43,644 bases of DNA, from positions 1 to 43,644 of IMG/VR virus record IMGVR_UViG_3300025769_000236, one strand, 5' to 3'. The position numbers and the translations under genes are program-made. The stretch is from a virus. The notes below the pieces were generated by a model, which worked only from the letters and a program-made list of their open reading frames with translations, was not told where the DNA came from and did not search any database. Position 1 is the first letter of the stretch. Every line of letters begins with the position of its first letter. Shown here in pieces: positions 16,228 through 23,390 of the stretch.

Positions 16228-17797
16228 GATCTTTGGACCACCAGGCACAGGAAAAACAGAAAATTTACTTAAGCGTGTGCAGCGCTATCTTAAACAAGGA
16301 TATTCTCCCGATGAGATCTGTTATATATCATTTACCAACAAAGCAGTTGATGAATGCGTTGCAAGGGTTAGGAAAAGATTTAAAGAATATGACGAAGACG
16401 ATTTTAAATATTTTAGAACCTTACATTCTTTGGCACGACAACAGTTTGCTGAGATTCCCGTTTTAGATCCTAAGGTGGATATGTTGATGTTTCATACACA
16501 GTACGGAACAATTAAAGTTAATTTTAAAGAAGGCCATGATGAACAAAAAGTTTATAATAATTGGTCTTTACAGATATATGACCGAGCTAGAAATATGAAG
16601 GTGGATCCTGTGTGGTTATATAAACAGCAGCCCAGAAAAGCGGTGAGGTTGCAGCAGTTCAAATCTATTATTGCAGGTTACGAAGAATTTAAAACAATGG
16701 AACTGGAGAACGGACACCGGACAGCGGACAGGCTTGATTTTACAGACATGGTACAAAAGTTTATTGATGATGGTGTATCCATACCCTTTAAAGTATTAAT
16801 GGTGGATGAAGCTCAAGATTTAACACCGTTGCAATGGGATTTAGTTGTGAAGTTAGCTCAAGCAGTTGAAAGAGTTTATATTGCAGGGGATGATGATCAA
16901 GCAATCTATGAATGGAATGGTGCAGAAGTAGAACACTTTCAAACGTTTCCAGGAAGAAAATTAATTTTAAAAAAATCTGTAAGGTTAAATAAGAATATAC
17001 ATTTCTTTTCTAAATGTATTTTAAATTCTATGGGTGACAATCGAGTAGAAAAAGAATTTTATTCTAATGGTAAAGAAGGGGCCATTTATAGATGGAATGG
17101 ATTAAAGAAAGTCCCTTGGGATATGGATGGATCTTGGATGGTGTTGGCTAGAATTAATGATGTTAAGAGAGAACTGCAGCAAGAGGCACGTAATTTATCG
17201 TTGTATTATCAAGATGTTAAGGGAAATAAGTCCTTTGATCCGAATCAGTTTGCAGCTATTCAACATTGGAATAAAATATGTGAGGGTGGGAGTATTACCA
17301 GAGAAGAAGCTACAGTCATGTATGAGTATTTATTAAACATAGATCACGGATACCGGTCAGCGGAAAGTAAAAAATGGAGCTTTGCTCACCCCAATCAAGT
17401 ATTTAATTTTGATGAATTACACCTCAGATGTGGTATGAGAGATGAACGAGGTGAATGGGAAGATGTTTTTAAAAGAAAATTTAAAGAAAAAGATAAACAA
17501 TATTTTAAAAAACTTATGAAAGAAGGTGTAGACTTATCACAACCACCAAAAATAATTATTGATACGATACATCAAGTTAAAGGTGGAGAAGCTGATAATG
17601 TTGTCCTGGCGAGCAAATGTAACTTTCCATCTCATTATGACAAAAAGAATTTGCAGGATAAAGTAAAAGAACTTAGGGTTTGGTATACAGGTGCCACTAG
17701 ATCCAAAGGTACGCTGCATTTATTAGGTACCAATCATCAATACAATTTTCCACTTGGAAAATATTATAAACTATATGAGGCTAACTATGTCAAATAA
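16184..17797 (+). CDS. UvrD/Rep-like SF1A DNA helicase
   Basis: 537 aa. Walker A GPPGTGKT near residue 18, motif Ia YISFTNKAVDECV, motif II VLMVDEAQD, motif III GDDDQAIYEWNGA, motif IV region KKSVRLNKNI, motif V TIHQVKGGEADNVVL and motif VI VWYTGATRSKGTLHL. It is shorter than bacterial UvrD (about 720 aa), lacking large 1B/2B insertions, as in phage versions (compare T4 Dda). It overlaps the primase gene and is probably the replicative or recombination helicase of the phage. No Shine-Dalgarno is evident. Confidence 0.9.
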   Translation: MSNSLKQKLHGKTIKIFGPPGTGKTENLLKRVQRYLKQGYSPDEICYISFTNKAVDECVARVRKRFKEYDEDDFKYFRTLHSLARQQFAEIPVLDPKVDMLMFHTQYGTIKVNFKEGHDEQKVYNNWSLQIYDRARNMKVDPVWLYKQQPRKAVRLQQFKSIIAGYEEFKTMELENGHRTADRLDFTDMVQKFIDDGVSIPFKVLMVDEAQDLTPLQWDLVVKLAQAVERVYIAGDDDQAIYEWNGAEVEHFQTFPGRKLILKKSVRLNKNIHFFSKCILNSMGDNRVEKEFYSNGKEGAIYRWNGLKKVPWDMDGSWMVLARINDVKRELQQEARNLSLYYQDVKGNKSFDPNQFAAIQHWNKICEGGSITREEATVMYEYLLNIDHGYRSAESKKWSFAHPNQVFNFDELHLRCGMRDERGEWEDVFKRKFKEKDKQYFKKLMKEGVDLSQPPKIIIDTIHQVKGGEADNVVLASKCNFPSHYDKKNLQDKVKELRVWYTGATRSKGTLHLLGTNHQYNFPLGKYYKLYEANYVK

Positions 17798-18035
17798 AGA
17801 TATGTTCGATGAAGTATTTCCGCAAAATAAACAGATAGGCGGGAATCACTACAAGGACTTTACCATTCAACCCTATGAATTTATTTCAAAAAATAATTTA
17901 TCGTTTTTCCAAGGGAACGTTATTAAATATGTTTGTAGATATTTAGGTAAAAATGGAATAGAAGATTTAGAAAAAATTAAACATTATTGCGACTTAGAAA
18001 TCTTAAAGTTAAAAGATGGAAAAAGAAAAAAGTAA
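17787..18035 (+). CDS. DUF3310 protein
   Basis: 82 aa from the ATG at 17787, chosen because GAGG lies 6 nt upstream; an earlier in-frame ATG at 17754 lies deep in the helicase gene. The signature IGGNHYKDFTIQPYEFI, then FQGNVIKYVCRYLGKNGIED, is the DUF3310 pattern (GGxHY, QP, IKYxxR, DL) common in tailed phages. Function is unknown; the fold has been linked to nucleotide kinase annotations without biochemical proof. It sits between helicase and polymerase genes. Confidence 0.85.
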   Translation: MSNKDMFDEVFPQNKQIGGNHYKDFTIQPYEFISKNNLSFFQGNVIKYVCRYLGKNGIEDLEKIKHYCDLEILKLKDGKRKK

Positions 18036-18147
18036 AGTTGACTGTGAGTTTTGTAAAACTAAAAAAGCTATTGTAATCGAGGATAAAAAATACTACTGTC
18101 CCGAGTGTTACATCAAAATAAAAAAAATAGATGACCCATCAACTTAA
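18016..18147 (+). CDS. 43-aa zinc-ribbon protein
   Basis: Short ORF overlapping the end of the DUF3310 gene and the start of the polymerase gene. It has Cys10-x2-Cys13 (CEFC) and Cys28-x2-Cys31 (CPEC), a minimal treble-clef/zinc-ribbon spacing, in a Lys-rich chain. Overlap on both sides supports translational coupling. May bind nucleic acid or partner with the polymerase; this is inference. Confidence 0.65.
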   Translation: MEKEKSKVDCEFCKTKKAIVIEDKKYYCPECYIKIKKIDDPST

Positions 18148-20005
18148 TTTTATTTACAATGACTCAGACTGGGTATGTCCTTCTGAATACCCTGATTTAT
18201 CTCAAGCAAAAGAAATAGCAATTGACTTAGAAACTAAAGATCCAAACATTAAAACAAAAGGTTCGGGTTGGGCTACATTTGATGGTCACATCGTTGGGTT
18301 TGCAGTAGCAGCATTTGATCAACAATGGTATTTCCCTATCTCTCATGATGCGGGAGGTAATATGGATTTATCAATGACCACTGCTTGGATGCAAGATATA
18401 TTAAAAACTCCAGCTACTAAAATATTTCATAATGCAAGTTATGATGTTGGTTGGTTACTTGTAAATGGTTTTGAGATTAGAGGTAAAATTGTGGATACCA
18501 TGATTGCTGCAGCTCTAATCAATGAGAATAGATTTAGTTTTAGTTTAAATGCCTGTGCTAAAGATTATTTAGGTGAAATTAAAAATGAAACTTTTTTAAA
18601 TGAAAAAGCAAAAGAATGGGGAATAGATCCTAAAGCTGATCTATGGAAATTGCCTGCAGGTTACGTAGGTTTTTATGCTGAACAAGATGCAGCATTAACT
18701 TTAAAACTTTGGCAACGATTTAAAACAGAAATAACTAAACAAAGTTTACATGATGTTTGGGAAATGGAAATGGAACTTCTTCCTATCTTAATTGATACAC
18801 GAAGAAGAGGAATTAGAGTGGATGAAGAGAAAGCTCTTCTGTTAAAGAAAGAATTTAAAACTAAAGAAAAAAATGTTTTACATAAAATTAAACAAGAGAC
18901 AACGATTGATGTAGATATTTGGGCTGCTCGATCGGTAGCGCAAGTGTTTGATAGAATTGGGGTAGACTACCCACGGACAACGAAAACCGAAGAACCAAGC
19001 TTTACCCAAAATTGGCTAGTAAATTGTGATAACCCGATAGCGCAACTAATAAGACAAGCAAGAGAAATAAATAAATTCCATTCAACATTTATAGACTCCA
19101 TTTTAAGATATACCCACAAAGGTAGAATTCATTCTGAGATTAATCAGTTACGATCTGACCAAGGTGGAACTGTATCTGGACGTTTATCATATTCAAATCC
19201 TAACCTCCAGCAAATTCCTGCAAGGAATAAAGAGATGGGTGATAAAATTAGAAGTTTGTTTTTACCTGAAGAGGGAAGACAATGGGGTAGTTTCGACTAC
19301 TCACAACAGGAGCCTAGGCTTGTTGCACACTACTCTGCAGCGCTTAATGATAATTATGCATTAGAAAGTGCTGCGGAGTTTATAGAAGCTTATCAAAATG
19401 AGGCTGCTGATTTTCATCAAATTGTGGCAGATATGGCAGGAATATCGCGAACTCATGCCAAAACTATCAATTTAGGGTTATTTTATGGCATGGGTAAGTC
19501 AAAATTAGCTAGAGAATTAGGGATTGACAAAGATAATGCTGAAAGATTGTTGCAAACTTACAATAGTAGAGTACCTTTTGTTAAAAGATTAGCTACTGAG
19601 GTATCTAACAGCGCATCTAAATATGGCTTTATTCGAACAATAAGGGGTCGTAAATGCCGATTTGACATGTGGGAGCCTGCTACTTTCGGAATGAACAAAG
19701 CGATGGATTACGAGGCTGCTAAGGCCCATTATGGTAATAATATACGTAGAGCCTTTACTTATAAGGCTTTAAACAGATTAATTCAGGGATCTGCTGCTGA
19801 TCAAACTAAACAAGCTATGATTAATTGTTATAAAGCAGGTTACAAACCATTGCTGCAAATTCATGATGAATTATGCTTTTCAATAGACAGTGAAAATGAT
19901 ATTAAAGACGTTAAGGAGTTAATGGAAAATGCAATCGAACATCTCAAAGTACCTTTCAAAGTTGATATTGCCCTCGGAAGATCCTGGGGAGAAGCTAAGG
20001 AATAA
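18131..20005 (+). CDS. polA: DNA polymerase I (family A) with 3'-5' exonuclease
   Basis: 624 aa. Exonuclease domain: IAIDLETKD (Asp32, Glu34), FHNASYDVGW (Asn101, Asp105), YAEQDAALT. Polymerase domain: RLSYSNPNLQQIPAR, motif A SFDYSQQEPR (Asp389), motif B THAKTINLGLFYGMG, motif C QIHDELCFSI (His578, Asp579, Glu580). No 5' nuclease domain, as usual for phages. The residue equivalent to E. coli Phe762 is Leu448 (codon 19472-19474). Leucine there has been linked in the literature on marine phage PolA to slower, higher-fidelity replication and often temperate lifestyles. It is the replicative polymerase of the module. Confidence 0.95.
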   Translation: MTHQLNFIYNDSDWVCPSEYPDLSQAKEIAIDLETKDPNIKTKGSGWATFDGHIVGFAVAAFDQQWYFPISHDAGGNMDLSMTTAWMQDILKTPATKIFHNASYDVGWLLVNGFEIRGKIVDTMIAAALINENRFSFSLNACAKDYLGEIKNETFLNEKAKEWGIDPKADLWKLPAGYVGFYAEQDAALTLKLWQRFKTEITKQSLHDVWEMEMELLPILIDTRRRGIRVDEEKALLLKKEFKTKEKNVLHKIKQETTIDVDIWAARSVAQVFDRIGVDYPRTTKTEEPSFTQNWLVNCDNPIAQLIRQAREINKFHSTFIDSILRYTHKGRIHSEINQLRSDQGGTVSGRLSYSNPNLQQIPARNKEMGDKIRSLFLPEEGRQWGSFDYSQQEPRLVAHYSAALNDNYALESAAEFIEAYQNEAADFHQIVADMAGISRTHAKTINLGLFYGMGKSKLARELGIDKDNAERLLQTYNSRVPFVKRLATEVSNSASKYGFIRTIRGRKCRFDMWEPATFGMNKAMDYEAAKAHYGNNIRRAFTYKALNRLIQGSAADQTKQAMINCYKAGYKPLLQIHDELCFSIDSENDIKDVKELMENAIEHLKVPFKVDIALGRSWGEAKE

Positions 20006-20132
20006 AGACTGCAAGACCTGCAACAACACAAGAGTTATTCTTGAGGTTGAGGATCTTGAGATTCATTCGAAGAGTCCTTGTCCTGATTGTTCTCCGACTC
20101 CTGATTATTTTCGGAAGCTTGCTGCTCTTTAA
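19929..20132 (+). CDS. Small zinc-finger-like protein overlapping polA 3' end
   Basis: 67 aa if started at the ATG 19929, which has AAGGAG 10 nt upstream but overlaps the polymerase gene by 77 bp. Beyond the overlap it carries Cys28-x2-Cys31 (CKTC) and Cys51-x2-Cys54 (CPDC), a zinc-ribbon spacing like the 43-aa protein upstream of the polymerase. Its 3' half lies antisense to a minus-strand small gene (20035-20172). The zinc motif makes it credible; the exact start is uncertain. Confidence 0.5.
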   Translation: MQSNISKYLSKLILPSEDPGEKLRNKDCKTCNNTRVILEVEDLEIHSKSPCPDCSPTPDYFRKLAAL

Positions 20133-20172
20133 ACTGTTTATAATAATTTGGGTGTTTCCATACAAACGTCAT
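20035..20172 (-). CDS. Acidic Q/N/S-rich 45-aa protein
   Basis: Starts MTFVWKHPNYYKQFKEQQAS with AGGAG 7 nt upstream, and continues as a disordered acidic Gln/Asn/Ser tail ending DPQPQE. An extended -10 TGTTATAAT lies 29 nt before the start. It overlaps the plus-strand zinc-finger ORF by 98 bp. The good ribosome site and promoter argue it is real. Function is unknown; disordered acidic peptides of this type occur among early phage genes. Confidence 0.6.
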   Translation of the reverse strand: MTFVWKHPNYYKQFKEQQASENNQESENNQDKDSSNESQDPQPQE

Positions 20173-20201
20173 TTTTTTTCTCCTAAGTTATTTTTTTACC
20201 A

Positions 20202-20210
20202 ATTATAACA
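20202..20210 (-). promoter_or_regulatory. Extended -10 promoter for the 45-aa gene
   Basis: Minus strand reads TGTTATAAT (20210-20202), a perfect extended -10 (TGn-TATAAT). No good -35 is present at 17 bp, which extended -10 promoters tolerate. Read from sequence; activity inferred. The rest of 20173-20270 shows no gene. Confidence 0.5.
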
Positions 20211-20270
20211 TGGACGTTTTTTCAAAAATTTATTTTATTGAATTCTAGAGGGTTGACAAGATCAGGGGTT

Positions 20271-20459
20271 TCATTCTGGCTGCGACACTGGATGCTTTTT
20301 GGTGACTCTGTTATTTTTATCACGAACTCTGTCTTTCCATCTTAAATCTATCTCTAAAACTTGATCATTGTTGCCATGACAAATTTTTATTAAGTGACCT
20401 TGAGATGTATCACTTATCCAATATTTTTTATAATTATTTATTACAATTGATTTTGCCAT
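20271..20459 (-). CDS. Hypothetical phage protein
   Basis: 62 aa, coupled by TAATG to the upstream minus-strand gene. Contains MAKSIVINNYKKYWISDTSQ and HLIKICHGNNDQVLEIDLRW, a small beta-rich, basic protein ending in RVTKKHPVSQPE. Not recognised. Part of a minus-strand block of small genes that may be expressed early against the replication operon. Confidence 0.55.
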   Translation of the reverse strand: MAKSIVINNYKKYWISDTSQGHLIKICHGNNDQVLEIDLRWKDRVRDKNNRVTKKHPVSQPE

Positions 20460-20746
20460 TAATTTAATTTTTCTCTTCTAACTTCATCAACCGTGTCCTG
20501 GTCAAGCTTCATTCTAACACCTGCTCTAATTAATTTATACTGTTTTGGATTGGTGTGTTTTTCTATTTGTAATAGTGAACTAATTAATTTTATTGCAGCA
20601 CTCACTTTATCATTTTTGTATGGTTCATAATCATGGACAATCATTAACTTGTGCAGCTCATAAAACTGGCCCCACTTAACAAAAGATTTTTCCCATTGTT
20701 TTAATTTGGTTTTAGTCCAATAGTTTTTAGGTTTTTTTCGGGACAT
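20459..20746 (-). CDS. Hypothetical basic helical protein
   Basis: 95 aa beginning MSRKKPKNYWTKTKLKQWEK. Strongly basic and helical (LHKLMIVHDYEPYKNDKVSA, KLISSLLQIEKHTNPKQYKL). It directly follows a minus-strand terminator (20767-20802) and is followed by a TAATG-coupled gene. No domain recognised; the basic N-terminus suggests nucleic-acid contact. No clear Shine-Dalgarno. Confidence 0.6.
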   Translation of the reverse strand: MSRKKPKNYWTKTKLKQWEKSFVKWGQFYELHKLMIVHDYEPYKNDKVSAAIKLISSLLQIEKHTNPKQYKLIRAGVRMKLDQDTVDEVRREKLN

Positions 20747-20766
20747 GGGTAGCCTAGAGAATAATT

Positions 20767-20802
20767 GAAAAAAAAATAAAAAGCTAGTTTTTTTTAACTA
20801 GC
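20767..20802 (-). terminator. Rho-independent terminator, minus strand
   Basis: On the minus strand GCTAGTT and AACTAGC form a 7-bp stem with a 6-nt loop, followed by a long T-rich run (plus-strand A-run 20767-20782). The hairpin begins at the stop codon of the gene ending at 20794. Confidence 0.75.
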
Positions 20803-20982
20803 AATATCGTAAAGACCTTTTTTAGCGTCTTCAACACTTTGATCATTAATCTTTTTTTTAAGATCTTTGATCTTTATATCGATCCACCTCATGTCAGATG
20901 TTACTCTCCCCTGTGCCAACGCTTGTGTTGCCCACTTGGACTCCAACTGAAGCTTTTCCGATATTAACTTTTGTAGTTGCAT
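20794..20982 (-). CDS. Small helical protein
   Basis: 62 aa from the ATG at 20982, chosen because GAGGAGG lies 9 nt upstream; a TTG at 20991 directly abuts that site and is less likely. Reads MQLQKLISEKLQLESKWATQ and ends in DLKKKINDQSVEDAKKGLYD, a coiled-coil-like pattern. Its 5' third overlaps the upstream gene by 89 bp in another frame, an unusually long overlap. Function unknown. Confidence 0.6.
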   Translation of the reverse strand: MQLQKLISEKLQLESKWATQALAQGRVTSDMRWIDIKIKDLKKKINDQSVEDAKKGLYDIAS

Positions 20983-21172
20983 CTCGGTCAACCTCCTCGA
21001 AGGTTATAAACAGAAAGTCCGGGTTATGAAAACCAGCACCTTCATGCTCTGTTACATCTCCTGAGTCAACCTTCTTTGAAAACGTCTCAAGAGCGGCCTT
21101 ATCGTTCTCAGCCTCAAGCATCTCATTAATATATATATTTTTATAGTTTGCTTGGACGCGATATAGCTTCAT
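20894..21172 (-). CDS. Hypothetical protein, possibly leaderless
   Basis: 92 aa: MKLYRVQANYKNIYINEMLE, then ENDKAALETFSKKVDSGDVT and NPDFLFITFEEVD. Looks like a small alpha/beta protein; the last 30 residues (VGVQVGNTSVGTGESN) lie in the overlap with the next gene and are low complexity. No Shine-Dalgarno: a -10 TATAAT ends 5 nt before the ATG, so the mRNA may start at or near the start codon. Confidence 0.55.
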   Translation of the reverse strand: MKLYRVQANYKNIYINEMLEAENDKAALETFSKKVDSGDVTEHEGAGFHNPDFLFITFEEVDRDATTKVNIGKASVGVQVGNTSVGTGESNI

Positions 21173-21177
21173 AAGGG

Positions 21178-21207
21178 ATTATATATCAAAACACACAGTA
21201 AATGCAA
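21178..21207 (-). promoter_or_regulatory. Promoter at the start of the 92-aa gene
   Basis: Minus strand TTGCAT (21207-21202), 18 bp, TATAAT (21183-21178), then 5 nt to the ATG. It implies a leaderless or near-leaderless transcript. Confidence 0.5.
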
Positions 21208-21456
21208 CTATGAGGGTGTTCCAGGCTTAGGAAGGGGTATAATTGGCTTTTTGCCTACCTTTTTGCATTCAAATTTTACCGCTAATTCTGCATCATTTAC
21301 ATCTTTAGGGTTTAATTGTTCTAAAGATTTACCTGCAATATCATAACCTGCAAGGGCACAGGATCTATGATCGTTAAATTCCATGTTCACATGTAATGAT
21401 TCGTAACATTGATTTGTTAGCAAGGTGCATAAGTGCAGTATTAAAATAAACTTCAT
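21208..21456 (-). CDS. Small secreted/exported Cys-containing protein
   Basis: 82 aa with a signal-peptide-like start MKFILILHLCTLLTNQCYES, then the segment CALAGYDIAGKSLEQL and VKFECKK, ending in a Pro-rich tail. I recall similar short proteins with a hydrophobic N-terminus and a CALAGY-type motif in SAR11-virus-like genomes. Probable destination is the periplasm or membrane; Cys pairs may form disulfides. Function unknown. Preceded by a promoter that shares its -35 with the divergent gene. Confidence 0.6.
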   Translation of the reverse strand: MKFILILHLCTLLTNQCYESLHVNMEFNDHRSCALAGYDIAGKSLEQLNPKDVNDAELAVKFECKKVGKKPIIPLPKPGTPS

Positions 21457-21464
21457 AGTCCTAT

Positions 21465-21514
21465 ATTATCCTATCTTATTTAATCCTTGCAATTATTATT
21501 TTAATGTTTATAAC
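21465..21514. promoter_or_regulatory. Divergent promoters sharing one palindromic -35
   Basis: TTGCAA at 21487-21492 is its own reverse complement. Plus strand: TTGCAA, 16 bp, TATAAC (21509-21514). Minus strand: the same TTGCAA, 16 bp, GATAAT (21470-21465). The two genes read away from it; the minus ATG is 8 nt past its -10, and the plus transcript would begin near 21521, 9 nt before AAGGAG. Confidence 0.5.
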
Positions 21515-21541
21515 TATTGCATGACTAACAAGGAGTGTATC

Positions 21542-21817
21542 ATGAATGTAATAAAACTTAAATCCAATAGTGAAACATTTACTAATTGGATTAAAGAAGT
21601 TGATGATATCTTGAGCAAGACTCAGATCAACAACGTTAATGGTGAACCGTTAGAGTATAAGGACGATCACTTTCAAGAGCAAATGCGTAGGTTGCAGCAG
21701 TGCTCTATGAACTTTGAAATGCATCCTATCTATCCGATAAATGAGCAGGTCGCGATGGATTTAATCTACAGCCACATTGAAGGAGAGAAGAATAAATATG
21801 ATCAATCAGTTTTATAA
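21542..21817 (+). CDS. Hypothetical small protein
   Basis: 91 aa from the ATG at 21542, selected because AAGGAG (21530-21535) lies 6 nt before it; an in-frame ATG at 21521 coincides with the predicted transcription start and would add 7 aa. Reads MNVIKLKSNSETFTNWIKEV, then EQMRRLQQCSMNFEMHPIYP. Helical, no known domain. First gene of the plus-strand run after the minus block. Confidence 0.6.
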   Translation: MNVIKLKSNSETFTNWIKEVDDILSKTQINNVNGEPLEYKDDHFQEQMRRLQQCSMNFEMHPIYPINEQVAMDLIYSHIEGEKNKYDQSVL

Positions 21818-21905
21818 ATTCTGTTTTTTAATCATGCTGCTAGTGATACCACCTAAAATATTTTTACTTTTAGTTGGGGCACTGCTTTACGTAACATTTA
21901 ACTAA
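21798..21905 (+). CDS. 35-aa membrane peptide
   Basis: MINQFYKFCFLIMLLVIPPK followed by a second hydrophobic stretch IFLLLVGALLYVTFN. It overlaps the end of the previous gene by 20 bp; AGGAG lies 12 nt upstream. Nearly entirely hydrophobic with a central PPK turn, so it could span the membrane as a hairpin. Could be an inner-membrane effector or lysis accessory; inference. Confidence 0.5.
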   Translation: MINQFYKFCFLIMLLVIPPKIFLLLVGALLYVTFN

Positions 21906-21923
21906 CCAATAAGGAGAAAAAAA

Positions 21924-22715
21924 ATGTCAGTTAAAGAAATAAAAAATAAATACTTTGCAACGAAAGATTATTCGTTGTTTAAAAAATCTAGAGGTAATCG
22001 TGAAGTTGATCACACTCATGTTGAAAGAATCAAACGATTGATTGCTGATAAAGATACGAAGGCTGCAATTACTGTAAATAAAAATTATGAAGTAATTGAT
22101 GGTCAACATACCTTGCAAGCTAGAAAAGAGTTAGGTTTAGAAATTTACTTTATCATTTCTGAATCGGATGATGCTCTTGATACTGCAAGAATGAACACCG
22201 GAAAACGGAACTGGAACTTGGATAACTTTTTAAAGTTTCACTGCGATCGTAATAGACAAGATTATAAAATCTGCAGATCGAAGATGGAACAATTTGGGAT
22301 GCCAGTTGCAGAAACACTTGCATTACTAAATGGTAAAGCAACTGTGTCTAAAGATATTACTGAGGAATTTAAACTTGGTAATTTTTCTATTCCATCTGGT
22401 AACATTGCAAAGTTTGATCGGATTGCAAAAGAGATGACACACATCGCTAAACAAATTGATCCGTCAACTACAAAGTTAAAAAGACAATTGATCAGAGCTT
22501 ATTTAATTTTGTGCAAACATCCAAAGTTTAGTTTTGACAGGTTAAAATCTGCAATGCGATCTAAAGGTGGAAAACTTAATGCAGTTACATCAAAAGATGA
22601 ATACATTGAACAACTCGATAGAGTGTATAATGGTGGATTAACCAGAGATAAAAAAATCGATCTACTAAAATTTGCACTTGACCGAGACTTTGATAAAAGA
22701 GAGGATGCAGCATAA
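21924..22715 (+). CDS. ParB/sulfiredoxin-fold protein
   Basis: 263 aa, AAGGAG upstream. The N-terminal domain contains VDHTHVERIKRLIA and VNKNYEVIDGQHTLQARKEL, the ParB/Srx-type signature (IDGQH-x-LxA), followed by an all-helical region with putative HTH helices. Such phage proteins act as DNA-binding or nuclease-like regulators; ATP/CTP use is not shown here. It is TAATG-coupled to the RHH-like gene downstream. It may help DNA partition, regulation or host takeover; the sequence does not discriminate. Confidence 0.8.
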   Translation: MSVKEIKNKYFATKDYSLFKKSRGNREVDHTHVERIKRLIADKDTKAAITVNKNYEVIDGQHTLQARKELGLEIYFIISESDDALDTARMNTGKRNWNLDNFLKFHCDRNRQDYKICRSKMEQFGMPVAETLALLNGKATVSKDITEEFKLGNFSIPSGNIAKFDRIAKEMTHIAKQIDPSTTKLKRQLIRAYLILCKHPKFSFDRLKSAMRSKGGKLNAVTSKDEYIEQLDRVYNGGLTRDKKIDLLKFALDRDFDKREDAA

Positions 22716-22930
22716 TGGACATAAATAAATGGAAATCCTGTGCAGTGGATATTGACTCTTATTGTATAATTCGAGCTATGGGTAAGGAAGGGTTTAGACG
22801 ACCTGGTAACATGATAGCTAAATTAGTCGATGAAGAAGTTAAAAAAATTGCCAAAAAAGAAGGCAAATCTACTGAAGCGATGAGAGAGAATTTACTAAAG
22901 CAAGGGCGCGCACTGCTCAATAGTAAATAA
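22715..22930 (+). CDS. Small RHH-like regulator
   Basis: 71 aa: MDINKWKSCAVDIDSYCIIR, then RPGNMIAKLVDEEVKKIAKK. A short beta strand followed by two helices matches the ribbon-helix-helix layout, and similar phage proteins with INKWKSxAV-type starts are common in marine phages as I recall. Coupled to the ParB-like gene, and followed by a strong terminator. May autoregulate this transcription unit. Confidence 0.6.
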   Translation: MDINKWKSCAVDIDSYCIIRAMGKEGFRRPGNMIAKLVDEEVKKIAKKEGKSTEAMRENLLKQGRALLNSK

Positions 22931-22961
22931 GTTAGATCGGATCTGATTACTAACTGAAGAA

Positions 22962-22990
22962 GGGGCTGGGAGATCTGGCCCCTTTTTTTT
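22962..22990 (+). terminator. Rho-independent terminator
   Basis: GGGGCT (22962-22967) pairs with GGCCCC (22977-22982), followed by eight T (22983-22990). It ends the ParB-like/RHH unit. Confidence 0.85.
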
Positions 22991-22992
22991 GC

Positions 22993-23021
22993 TTGCAATC
23001 TAAAATTTAATTCTATATTAA
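22993..23021 (+). promoter_or_regulatory. Candidate promoter after the terminator
   Basis: TTGCAA (22993-22998) with TATTAA (23016-23021) at 17 bp, or TATATT at 15 bp. It would drive the gene at 23136 with a leader of about 110 nt. The remainder of 22931-23135 is A+T-rich with no supported gene; AAAGTG/CACTTT near 23052 could form a weak hairpin. Confidence 0.4.
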
Positions 23022-23135
23022 TCAATTAACGTATTCCTAAGCCTAAATGAGAAAGTGGGGCTTTTCAAAACACTTTATTTTCACAATAGCAACGAATAAT
23101 TAGTTTTTAAATTAACAATTTAATTAGGAGACTAA

Positions 23136-23390
23136 GTGGCGAAACAGAAACTTAAGGCTAGTCCTGAAGCGTTAGAAAACACGTTAAGGAAATTGGTAAT
23201 GATATGTCCTGATAAAAAGACATATGATGAACTAACGAGCTTGATGTTTCAGTTGTATTGTGGGAATGATTTTGGTTTAGGAAATTTCAGTCTTTCATTC
23301 ATTGACAAAGTTGATGAGTGTTGGAAGATCGGTCGTAAAGCTGCAGCTAAGGCTAAAGGCATTAAACTGGTCTTTAAAAATGATGCGTGA
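23136..23390 (+). CDS. Hypothetical protein (GTG start)
   Basis: 84 aa beginning at GTG 23136 with TAGGAG 5 nt upstream. It is helical, with PEALENTLRKLVMICPDKKT and FGLGNFSLSFIDKVDECWKI. No domain recognised. The next ORF starts with GTGA overlapping its stop. Confidence 0.6.
   Translation: MAKQKLKASPEALENTLRKLVMICPDKKTYDELTSLMFQLYCGNDFGLGNFSLSFIDKVDECWKIGRKAAAKAKGIKLVFKNDA

Noticed and set aside
23047-23103. 18-aa ORF after the 22993 promoter
   Set aside because: No ribosome site and no recognisable features; likely part of an untranslated leader.
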